From Bacteroidales bacterium (GTDB taxonomy: Bacteria > Bacteroidota > Bacteroidia > Bacteroidales > Paludibacteraceae), in contig CAAFZS010000068.1 of NCBI GenBank assembly GCA_900767595.1, positions 1-31,925 of the forward strand: 31,925 nt of DNA, given 5' to 3'. The first letter of the stretch is position 1. Every line of letters starts with the position of its first letter. This document shows, in pieces, positions 1 through 7,131 of this stretch. The notes beneath the pieces are model-generated. The model ran no database searches. It worked only from the letters and a program-made list of their open reading frames with translations, and was not told where the DNA came from. A program made the translations under genes and the position numbers.

Positions 1-241
1 ACTCTCGCAGTCCCCATATAGCATAGGTTTTCTGACTTAGTTCACGACCATATTTCTCTATATGATGCTTGCGCATTTTTTCCTCATTGAGACCATAGAA
101 GTAATAGTCCGCTGCCGTTTCAATGCCGACATTCACTTCATAGCCATAGTACTCTTTGGCGAGAAGCATCCAATCATCCCACTCCAAGTCCCGTGCCCAA
201 TCGTCCAGATATTCAGGTAAAATGTTATACTGATTAAACAT
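1..241 (-). CDS. Partial hypothetical protein downstream of hipT
   Basis: An ATG at 241 opens 80 codons without a stop to the left edge, so only the N-terminus is seen. It begins MFNQYNILPEYLDDWARDLE and is rich in acidic and aromatic residues (Trp, Tyr), with no signal peptide or membrane segment. It starts 15 bp after the hipT stop on the same strand, with no promoter-like sequence between, so it is probably the fourth gene of the hip operon. I do not recognise a family. The frame is supported by unbroken length and gene spacing only. Confidence 0.6.
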   Translation of the reverse strand, partial: MFNQYNILPEYLDDWARDLEWDDWMLLAKEYYGYEVNVGIETAADYYFYGLNEEKMRKHHIEKYGRELSQKTYAIWGLRE

Positions 242-256
242 AGCGATTTGTTTTAA

Positions 257-1198
257 TTACATATTTATACTCAACATCTGCAAACGGGTTTGATAGAGTT
301 GCAGATAGCGCGTTTGCAATGCCTCGGACACGAAGGACGATTCTATCAGTTGCTGCACCTGTGGCAAACACTTGCGATACTTTTGTATCAGATTATCCAC
401 CGTCTTGGGTTCAATATGCAAGGTCTGCGCCAAAGCATAAAAGTCGTCCCGACCGATGTCGCGCCGTTTATTATTCAGTTTTAATGCTAACTCATCTTCA
501 TTGGGATCTACGATAGCGGCATTGATAAGGTCATACGCCGGAGTGAGACGCACCTCCCCTTTTCGAGGTTGGTAGAGGGAGAAGTTCTTCAGGTGCATGT
601 CGTTATTTCCCGTTAAATAGCAGAATAATAGTACATCTAAAAAATTAACAGCATCCATCTTAGGGACAGACGAATAGCGCTGAATGGTTTCCCCAACCAC
701 TTCGTACGAACACTTATATTTATGCTCTGTTAGGCGATTCGTTAGTTGGCATAGATCCTCCATCGCAATCTTTTTTCCGTCTTTTGTTCGGTCTATTCGG
801 CGCGTCAAATAGCACAATGAGCCATCCGCCATTCGTATTAACGTATGAGGGACAATGTCAATCTTACACACTTGCGCTAAATGCATCGTCAGGTCTTCGA
901 CTTCGGGTAACTCGGGATAAGTATCCGACTGCGGCTTGAGGATATACTCTCCCCATAAACCGACAATAGTTAGACGCTGTAATCCTTCCGCTTGCTGCAT
1001 ATAAAGCGACAACTTAGGTTGAACGCCCGTCAATGTGGTTTGTTGAGCGATAATCTGAGAAGCTAACTCATCTAAGTTATCGCGCGTGTATTCCAACACC
1101 GGAGGCGTTGTCAATCCAAAGAAACGACGGGCACAAGAAGCGTGGAAATCCTGCTCTCCGGCAGCCAATGGCTGATAACAATACAAACACTTACACAT
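257..1198 (-). CDS. hipT: HipT-type serine/threonine kinase toxin (HipA C-terminal family)
   Basis: Probable protein kinase toxin of a HipBST system; known HipA/HipT kinases phosphorylate aminoacyl-tRNA synthetases (GltX for HipA, TrpS for HipT of E. coli O127) and stop growth. From the ATG at 1198 it has 313 residues. Visible: an N-terminal Cys/His cluster (C2, C4, C7, H19, C22) that could bind zinc; a glycine-rich loop TLTGVQPK at 55-62; an ATP-contact lysine in YILKP (K88); the catalytic loop NNDMHLKN (D200, N205); and metal-binding D223 in AYDL. HipA's N-subdomain 1 is absent and is supplied by the separate hipS. The ATG at 1198 overlaps the hipS stop by 8 bp (ATGTGTAA), indicating translational coupling. 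An upstream in-frame ATG at 1222 would add MSEKRRSR and is less likely. The target synthetase cannot be read from sequence. Confidence 0.9.
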   Translation of the reverse strand: MCKCLYCYQPLAAGEQDFHASCARRFFGLTTPPVLEYTRDNLDELASQIIAQQTTLTGVQPKLSLYMQQAEGLQRLTIVGLWGEYILKPQSDTYPELPEVEDLTMHLAQVCKIDIVPHTLIRMADGSLCYLTRRIDRTKDGKKIAMEDLCQLTNRLTEHKYKCSYEVVGETIQRYSSVPKMDAVNFLDVLLFCYLTGNNDMHLKNFSLYQPRKGEVRLTPAYDLINAAIVDPNEDELALKLNNKRRDIGRDDFYALAQTLHIEPKTVDNLIQKYRKCLPQVQQLIESSFVSEALQTRYLQLYQTRLQMLSINM

Positions 1199-1526
1199 CC
1201 TCGACCTCCTTTTCTCTGACACTTACGGCTCCTATACAATCCTTACAACATAGTAGCAGCAAAGACATCCTATCTAAAACACTTATATCGCGGGTACGTA
1301 ATGCCACATCCAACAACCACCCCTCCGGAATCAGCCCATCAAAAAATGCGAAAAGGACTTCTTTTTCGTAAGGCTCTTTACGAAGAGGGAAAGTCAGACT
1401 GACAGGACACGCCTCGGGACGAGATAAATAGGAATCAAGGTACTGAAAACGATACATCTCATCCTCTTCCACTTCTGTTAACACGCCCGCAGGAATATCC
1501 TCATAATATACAATGGCTTCTCTCAT
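1191..1526 (-). CDS. hipS: HipS, separate HipA N-terminal subdomain 1 protein
   Basis: A 111-residue protein matching the HipA N-terminal subdomain (Couple_hipA family): N-terminal strand AIVYYEDIPAGVL, then SLTFPLR at 43-49 and the FFDGLIPEGW signature near residue 62. In single-chain HipA this domain is fused to the kinase; here it is its own gene, as in HipBST systems, where HipS acts as the antitoxin that masks the kinase. It starts 3 bp after the hipB stop and overlaps hipT by 8 bp. The length (about 110 residues) and the order hipB-hipS-hipT fit the tripartite type. Antitoxin function is inferred from the family. Confidence 0.9.
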   Translation of the reverse strand: MREAIVYYEDIPAGVLTEVEEDEMYRFQYLDSYLSRPEACPVSLTFPLRKEPYEKEVLFAFFDGLIPEGWLLDVALRTRDISVLDRMSLLLLCCKDCIGAVSVREKEVEDV

Positions 1527-1529
1527 AAC

Positions 1530-1736
1530 TTACTTTTCTGAGTTTGAAACGGCGATTAACGAATAGTTAAAATAATCCAATAACTGCGTCACCTTATCCA
1601 TGCGGAGCGTTTGCTTCCCCTGCTCCAAACTGCGAATGAAACAAAGTCCTACTCCGGACTTCATCGCCAAATCCTCTTGTGTAAGCCCGTACGTCTTACG
1701 CAATAATTTTACTGTAGTTGCTATATTCGTTTGCAT
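1530..1736 (-). CDS. hipB: HipB, XRE-family DNA-binding protein
   Basis: A 68-residue protein that is almost entirely one XRE/Cro helix-turn-helix (YGLTQEDLAMKSGVGLCFIR at about 16-35, then LEQGKQTLRMDKVTQLLDYF). It is the first gene of the hip operon and should repress it by binding the inverted repeats in its leader, one of which overlaps its own start codon. The short tail (AVSNSEK) is unlike the long C-terminal tail of E. coli HipB that interacts with HipA, consistent with HipS taking the neutralising role. Confidence 0.9.
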   Translation of the reverse strand: MQTNIATTVKLLRKTYGLTQEDLAMKSGVGLCFIRSLEQGKQTLRMDKVTQLLDYFNYSLIAVSNSEK

Positions 1737-1742
1737 ATAAAT
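1719..1742. promoter_or_regulatory. Putative HipB operator O1 (degenerate)
   Basis: Imperfect inverted repeat TGCTATAT-N8-ATATAAAT overlapping the hipB start codon (1734-1736). Its arms match the O2/O3 arms at 6/8 and 7/8 positions and the spacer length is identical. Its centre is 41 bp from that of O2. Confidence 0.5.
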
Positions 1743-1759
1743 ATAGGTATTTTATATTA

Positions 1760-1783
1760 TTTTATATTCGCTCGCATATAAAA
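1760..1783. promoter_or_regulatory. Putative HipB operator O2
   Basis: Perfect inverted repeat TTTTATAT-TCGCTCGC-ATATAAAA (8 bp arms, 8 bp spacer) in the hipB leader. An 8-bp spacer is also the geometry of the E. coli HipB operator (TATCC-N8-GGATA). Confidence 0.75.
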
Positions 1784-1799
1784 CAATGATTTTTCACGC

Positions 1800-1823
1800 T
1801 TTTATATGCATTCAAATATAAAA
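1800..1823. promoter_or_regulatory. Putative HipB operator O3
   Basis: Perfect inverted repeat TTTTATAT-GCATTCAA-ATATAAAA with the same arms as O2 and a different 8-bp spacer. It lies at or just after the expected transcription start. Its centre is 40 bp from that of O2, about four helical turns. Confidence 0.75.
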
Positions 1824-1830
1824 TCCGCTG

Positions 1831-1862
1831 CAAAGGTACTACTTTTTTTTGATATACGCAAA
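1831..1862 (-). promoter_or_regulatory. hipBST promoter (Bacteroidota -33/-7)
   Basis: On the minus strand TTTG (1862-1859) is followed after exactly 20 bp by TACCTTTG (1838-1831), the Bacteroidota primary sigma factor consensus. Transcription should start near 1825, giving an AT-rich leader of about 90 nt that holds all three operators. Confidence 0.75.
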
Positions 1863-1915
1863 TATTTTTGCATATTTTTTACTAAAACATACCCGTCAGA
1901 CTAATCATTCCCCAC

Positions 1916-1947
1916 AAAAAACAGGGGAGGTCTTGCGACTTCCCCTG
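1916..1947 (-). terminator. Intrinsic terminator of the SusCD-type operon
   Basis: An 11-bp stem (arms 1922-1932 and 1937-1947, one G-T wobble, loop TTGC) is followed on the minus strand by six T residues (1921-1916). It lies 24 bp beyond the stop codon of the last surface lipoprotein gene and separates the glycan locus from the hip promoter. Confidence 0.85.
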
Positions 1948-1971
1948 AATTTGCATAGATATTCCGAACAA

Positions 1972-3900
1972 TTATTGAGGATTACTAATAGAAACCTTGG
2001 TGCACTTCACGTTGTTGGCGTTGAGCAGGAAGGCATTACCCCAATTTTGCACGGTGACAAGTTGGTCGTAAATTTCCTGTGTGATTTGCAACGGCAAGAT
2101 ATTATTATGCTCTTCTAACTTCCAAAGAACAAATTCTTCTGTCGTGCCTTCATCATCGGAGTAAAAGACGAAGCAAGGTCCCCAGTGACCTTCGGTAATC
2201 TTACAAGCATAATTCTCGTCCGGACGGATCTTCTCAATAGTGAAGTAAATAGTACTACCTACCGTCATTCCTGCATTCAGCAGTTCAGCTGCTCCATCAG
2301 AGAAGAATACGGGTTGGTTACCCCAGCCATCGGCAATAGCTTCATCTTTCCAGACAATCGTAGGATCGCCATCTCCGTGGAACTCGAAGGAAGTAATCGT
2401 CACCTCATTTCCGTAGAATACCCAACCCGGGTTATCAACGGCCGTGGTGGTAAAGAAGTCAATATCCGCTTGGCTAATCTGGATAGCAACACTCTTATCG
2501 CCCTCGCTAAGTCCGAATCCGTCAGCAGGAGCGTTACCAAGAGCGGTTGCCCAGTCTAACCATTGGCACTTGAGGTTCCAATAACCACCGGCAGGATCTT
2601 CGTTGAGCGTGAAGTTAATGGTCAATTTACCGGGCTTGGTGATAGTCTTCATAAAGATAGCCTGGATGTCAGGATTATTAGGACCTACCTCCATATTGTG
2701 ATCCCATGTATTGACATTCCATCCGCCCGCAGGAGCGTAGAAGATGTCGTACGAATCCTTATGCATACTCAATGCAGCAGATTTAACACTGTAATTGGCA
2801 TTTTGTACCAATACTACACCACCGTCGCCTTGGTCCTTAACAACCTTGAAGGAGATTTGGGTACCGTCTGCGCTCAGTTCATATTGTTGTTTCACATACT
2901 TGATGTTTTCCAATATTTCACCATTCGGCAGTTCAATGTACTTAACGCGGTCAAAGCGTTGACCGGTAATAACGATTTCGTCACCAGCTTTCAAATCTTC
3001 CACCTTCGGACCGATAGACTCGATTTCAATCATCGGCAGGTTGATGGTGTCGGACTTAACAAATAATCCTGCATACGAATTCAGCGTGATAACACCCGGA
3101 ACAGCGTCCTCGGGAATAACCACTTGAATCTGGGTATTCTCTTGGTTAACTTTGAACTCAACCTCTTTGATACCAAGTACATCCACGCTCTTAACGAGTT
3201 GGAAGTATTCACCGGTAATGGTGATGGTCTCGCCGAAGTCAGATTCGGTAGCACTCAATTCTTTGATGCTGATATTGTGTACCTCCAGTTCTCCTGCTTC
3301 GAACTCATCTTCGCCGGCGAGCAGAGTCACCTTACCACTAACAGCCTCGATAGGCACAGTTACTTGAACATACTTACGTCCCACTTTCACGAAGTCAGCA
3401 GCCTCTATGGTTACACCACCGGCGAAAGTAACGGAAGTGATGTTCCACATAAACTCACCTTCGATGGTAACAATGTCACCTGCGGTAACAGGAGTCTCGG
3501 GTTTAATGCCCTTAATCTCTACTGCTTCAACATACGAAACCACGGTAGAAGACCAGATTGTATCTTTATCTGCTACCAACGCGATTTTAGAAGAAATAGC
3601 GTTTTCCGGAACCTTGATATAGAATTTCTCCTCAGGAGTTTCGGAGGCGATAAAACGACTTCTCTCAATGGCTTCATAGCCGGGTACATCCTCGTTAGCA
3701 ACGGGGAAAATAACCTTGCTTACCAGATCCATATGAGCACCTACCACAACGATAGTGTCACCGCGTAAAACAGGGCATGGACCGAAGGCATTGAGACTAA
3801 CGTCTTTGCCAAATTGGTTGGTATCCAATCCCTGCTGTTTGCAAGCAGAGAAGGATAGAGCAACAATGGCAATAAATGCTATAATAATATTTCTTTTCAT
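1972..3900 (-). CDS. Surface glycan-binding lipoprotein with four IPT/TIG domains
   Basis: A 642-residue lipoprotein: signal peptide and lipobox LSFSAC with C20 as the lipidated residue, so probably on the outer membrane surface. About four IPT/TIG-like beta-sandwich segments follow (roughly 35-120, 126-205, 208-290, 290-375, each opening with a phrase such as AGDIVTIEG or FGETITITG). Two C-terminal modules (about 385-508 and 512-642) end in a similar pattern, a Q-x-x-x-D helix start, then a hydrophobic strand and a GN or NAN turn, resembling the repeats of the 1503-residue protein encoded upstream. It is the last gene of the SusC/SusD run, 25 bp after the preceding gene. By analogy with SusE/SGBP-B proteins it should capture glycan for SusC/SusD. 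The ligand is unknown. Confidence 0.85.
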   Translation of the reverse strand: MKRNIIIAFIAIVALSFSACKQQGLDTNQFGKDVSLNAFGPCPVLRGDTIVVVGAHMDLVSKVIFPVANEDVPGYEAIERSRFIASETPEEKFYIKVPENAISSKIALVADKDTIWSSTVVSYVEAVEIKGIKPETPVTAGDIVTIEGEFMWNITSVTFAGGVTIEAADFVKVGRKYVQVTVPIEAVSGKVTLLAGEDEFEAGELEVHNISIKELSATESDFGETITITGEYFQLVKSVDVLGIKEVEFKVNQENTQIQVVIPEDAVPGVITLNSYAGLFVKSDTINLPMIEIESIGPKVEDLKAGDEIVITGQRFDRVKYIELPNGEILENIKYVKQQYELSADGTQISFKVVKDQGDGGVVLVQNANYSVKSAALSMHKDSYDIFYAPAGGWNVNTWDHNMEVGPNNPDIQAIFMKTITKPGKLTINFTLNEDPAGGYWNLKCQWLDWATALGNAPADGFGLSEGDKSVAIQISQADIDFFTTTAVDNPGWVFYGNEVTITSFEFHGDGDPTIVWKDEAIADGWGNQPVFFSDGAAELLNAGMTVGSTIYFTIEKIRPDENYACKITEGHWGPCFVFYSDDEGTTEEFVLWKLEEHNNILPLQITQEIYDQLVTVQNWGNAFLLNANNVKCTKVSISNPQ

Positions 3901-3925
3901 AACATATAGTCTTTATAGTTAAACA

Positions 3926-5290
3926 TTATAAGTTAGGTACAACACGGAAGTTATCCATCAAGAAGATTGGCGTACATAGGGTACCCATTGCACCACCATT
4001 CCAAGGCCAGATGACAAAGCTATCAAAGCTTTCTTCACTGATTCTAACGGAACCCTTCGTACCATCGGCATTGTAGATAAAGTCACTGATAGGTATCGTA
4101 ACGGTAATCCACTCATCGTTGGTATCGAACGAACCGGTAGCCTGCCAAGGAATCCATAAGCCACGGCAGAGGTCCAAACCACCATTAGCAGAGGTGTGGA
4201 TATATGTATTGTTCTGCCAAGAATCGTTAGCGCATTGCTGGTTGTTTACAAACAGGATTTGCATTGCAGCAGCAGACCAAGGATTGTTCTTCGGGATGCA
4301 GATTTCGAACTTGAAGGACATAGAAGAAGGATCAGCATAGTAACCTTTCTCTTGTGTGTTACGCAATGGAACACCTACTTCTTCTTTGGTAATAGACATA
4401 GGATCACCATTCCAGTTACCGCACCAGAAAGGCAGCTTAAACTGCTCAGCCCATGCATCGCCCGTCAACTCGGTAGCGCCATCGCCCATAATAACGAAGC
4501 GACCAGAAACGCCCGGGATACCCTCAAACTCTGTTGCATATTGAGCCGCAATGTTCCAACCTTGCGGAAGGACACCACTGGTCGAGTTCAAGAAGTTAGC
4601 ACCCGATTCAGCACCATCAAAGTCGGTGATGATACCGCGGTTATCCTTATACATAAAGTGGGACAGACTCTCACCAAAGATGGTGTGAACCTTAATACGG
4701 CCGGCAGGAGCGCCTGCAGGAACAACGAATTGGATTTCGTTATCAGTAACGCTCTTCACTTCTGCTTGCAGAGGTTCAGTGCTACCCGTACCCATGAAGT
4801 AAACCTTCAAAGGATCAGCGGCGTTGTTATCGAAATACAAACCGGTAATGACTCCGATAGAGCCTTCGGCTGCATACTCGTTCTTCATTGCAGAAGCGAT
4901 AGGACTAGGAACGACAATATGGAAAGGATAGGTTACCTTTTCGTCATTCTTTGTTACCATCATAATCTTATCCGTAATGTTCTTTGGGATAGCATTCGGA
5001 ATCGTTACGAGCATCGTGTTATAAGTAATATAACTGGTATTGAGAACCGCTTTCTTATCGTTGAAATACAATTCTTTAATACTTGTCAGATTCTCACCGA
5101 CAATCGTTATACTGGAACCCAGACTTGCCTCCACCAGCAAGGAGTCTTTCTGGTCAACGTTTTGCGGACGAATGTACTTAATCGTAGGTACACCATCCGA
5201 GAGCTCAAAAGCATTAGGCTGATCTTTGCAAGATGTAACTGCAAACACCGTCATTACGCTTACTAAAGCTATTATAAGATAATTTTTCAT
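3926..5290 (-). CDS. Surface glycan-binding lipoprotein (SGBP-B-like, IPT domains)
   Basis: A 454-residue lipoprotein with lipobox AVTSC (C21). Two IPT/TIG-like domains (about 35-125 and 126-215) are followed by a C-terminal beta-sandwich of about 235 residues, rich in Trp (WCGNWNGDP, RGLWIPWQATG, FVIWPWNGG) and ending with the strand IFLMDNFRVVP. This matches the arrangement of SGBP-B proteins, whose C-terminal domain binds xyloglucan or other glycans; exposed tryptophans are the usual sugar platform. The gene starts 18 bp after the susD stop. The substrate cannot be assigned from these residues. Confidence 0.85.
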   Translation of the reverse strand: MKNYLIIALVSVMTVFAVTSCKDQPNAFELSDGVPTIKYIRPQNVDQKDSLLVEASLGSSITIVGENLTSIKELYFNDKKAVLNTSYITYNTMLVTIPNAIPKNITDKIMMVTKNDEKVTYPFHIVVPSPIASAMKNEYAAEGSIGVITGLYFDNNAADPLKVYFMGTGSTEPLQAEVKSVTDNEIQFVVPAGAPAGRIKVHTIFGESLSHFMYKDNRGIITDFDGAESGANFLNSTSGVLPQGWNIAAQYATEFEGIPGVSGRFVIMGDGATELTGDAWAEQFKLPFWCGNWNGDPMSITKEEVGVPLRNTQEKGYYADPSSMSFKFEICIPKNNPWSAAAMQILFVNNQQCANDSWQNNTYIHTSANGGLDLCRGLWIPWQATGSFDTNDEWITVTIPISDFIYNADGTKGSVRISEESFDSFVIWPWNGGAMGTLCTPIFLMDNFRVVPNL

Positions 5291-5308
5291 AATGATAATA
5301 TTTACGTA

Positions 5309-7120
5309 TTAATATTGATAGGTTGCGCGTACATCTACATGAATGGCAGGAGCATCCGATTTCAAGTTCGGGTTCAAAGCCACATCCTCGTTCGGGAAAG
5401 GCAATGTGAATACCGACTTGGTAATATTCGGAGCTTTGGCAGCATTGTTATAATCTATCGGTTTTTCAGGATCGATAGTCATAGACCAACCCGAGCGATC
5501 TGCCAACCAGAAAGCTTTGAACATTGCATCGCAGTTCCATATTTGGTTACGGAATTGTGCTTTAATCTCAGCGATACAAGCATCAGCATCGTAGTAAGCG
5601 CGACGTACGAAGTCGTACCAACGGTCACCTTCTCCGGCGAGTTCAAGACGACGCTCTTTCCAGATTTGTTCGAAGGTTAACGAAGTTACAGGAGCAGCAC
5701 TCGGGATAGCGCGTTGGTGAACTTTATTGAATGCATCGAGAGCATCAACATCACCACCTTTGCCCATCAACACAGCAGCCTCAGCGGCTACCAAATAAAC
5801 GTCAGCCAGGCGAAGAATATGCGTTGCGTAAGCGTAAGCCATACGAGCGGCACTGATACCGGTCTCGGCTACATGGTCAGCATTATCACCATACATATGT
5901 TTAGCCCAGTTACTACCGCAAGGACCTTGGCATTGGCCTTCAGAGAAAGCCTTACCATAAGCAGCATCCTCGGTATCATAGATAGCATCCAGATAGTCGA
6001 AACCGGGGCCCATACCACTTGCGTGAGGACCTGTATAGTTCTTGTCACGCCAGAAATACGTATAGTGATCACCGGCGGTCATCATCGTTGCTTTACGACG
6101 AGTATCCAATTGAGGAGTGGTTGTAGGATCCGGCCAAGCCTTAACGATAGCACTATCAGCCGTGATACGCTCCATTTCCAATACACCAAAGGCGTTCATC
6201 AAGTCAGCCGAAGGACCTCCCCAGCCGCCCCAGACATCACCAAACTCATCAAAGCCGACGATACCAAGGTCTGATTGCAAGGTGTTTTGGCTAGTCCATT
6301 GCGAACCTACCGTCCAACGCCATGCAAACAAACTCTCCGAGCACTTGTTGCAGTGACCCAAGAAGATGTCAGCATAGTTGGGCTCCAATGAACGACCCGA
6401 GTTGTTCTTTACATCAATTGCAAGGTCGTAAGCTTTTTGCAAATCGTCGCCATTGAGAGAACCGCTCAAACCCGCCTTGGTCAAATAAACCTTAGCCATC
6501 AAGCCCTTAGCGCAGTATTGGTCAATACGACCGGCATCGCCGTGAGCAGGGAGAAGTTCAATTGCTTTTTCGAGCGTCATGATGATATACTCATATACAT
6601 CCGCCTTTTCCACTTTCTTCATCTCGTTATAATCACCCTTAGCCAACGTTTCCGAGTTGCTGTGAATGATAGGCACTTCGCCAAACGAACGAACGAGGAA
6701 GAAATAAGCCATTGCTTTCCAAGCCAAGCATTCGCCCATACATTGATTAACAACAGACTCGGAGCAACCTTGAGCGTTCTTCAACGATTCATAAACGGTC
6801 GAGCAGTGAGCAATCTCACTCCAAAGAGAATAAGACATATTCACCAAGTCCACATCCGTACCGTTAACGGAGAAGTTCAGATAAGGACAACTGCCCCAAT
6901 ACATATTACCGGAGAAAACCTCACCCACTTTAATGAAACCACGTTGGAAATCATACCAAGGCGAGTTGTACAGATAGTTCACACCCGAAACGCAAGCCGC
7001 ATCCGAAGTGTAATAGTTATCTGTATTATAACTATCCTCTGCGGGACGATTTAAGAAATTCTCGCAAGAGGGAAGCATGAATAACATGCCAAGCGCTAAT
7101 ACTAAATATTTGTTTTTCAT
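5309..7120 (-). CDS. susD: SusD/RagB-family outer-membrane nutrient-binding lipoprotein
   Basis: A 603-residue SusD-family lipoprotein with lipobox LPSC (C19) and the typical N-terminus ENFLNRPAEDSY. The tetratricopeptide-type helical region includes WKAMAYFFLVRSFGEVPII, a SusD hallmark. The C-terminal SusD signature is seen in FEQIWKERRLELAGEGDRWYDFVRR, here quoted by its key residues E-R-R-E-L-GEG-RW-D-R. SusD caps the SusC barrel and delivers oligosaccharide. It starts 11 bp after the susC stop. The symbol denotes family membership, not starch specificity. Confidence 0.95.
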   Translation of the reverse strand: MKNKYLVLALGMLFMLPSCENFLNRPAEDSYNTDNYYTSDAACVSGVNYLYNSPWYDFQRGFIKVGEVFSGNMYWGSCPYLNFSVNGTDVDLVNMSYSLWSEIAHCSTVYESLKNAQGCSESVVNQCMGECLAWKAMAYFFLVRSFGEVPIIHSNSETLAKGDYNEMKKVEKADVYEYIIMTLEKAIELLPAHGDAGRIDQYCAKGLMAKVYLTKAGLSGSLNGDDLQKAYDLAIDVKNNSGRSLEPNYADIFLGHCNKCSESLFAWRWTVGSQWTSQNTLQSDLGIVGFDEFGDVWGGWGGPSADLMNAFGVLEMERITADSAIVKAWPDPTTTPQLDTRRKATMMTAGDHYTYFWRDKNYTGPHASGMGPGFDYLDAIYDTEDAAYGKAFSEGQCQGPCGSNWAKHMYGDNADHVAETGISAARMAYAYATHILRLADVYLVAAEAAVLMGKGGDVDALDAFNKVHQRAIPSAAPVTSLTFEQIWKERRLELAGEGDRWYDFVRRAYYDADACIAEIKAQFRNQIWNCDAMFKAFWLADRSGWSMTIDPEKPIDYNNAAKAPNITKSVFTLPFPNEDVALNPNLKSDAPAIHVDVRATYQY

Positions 7121-7131
7121 AACTCTCTACA

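Noticed and set aside
1198..1222. Longer HipT start at 1222
   Set aside because: The first eight residues (MSEKRRSR) lie in the hipS 3' end and look unlike the family. The ATG at 1198 forms the compact ATGTGTAA coupling with the hipS stop.
4196..5266. Long open frames on the plus strand opposite the SGBP, SusD and 1503-residue genes
   Set aside because: They are reflections of strongly coding minus-strand genes; they have no family motifs, promoters or sensible spacing.
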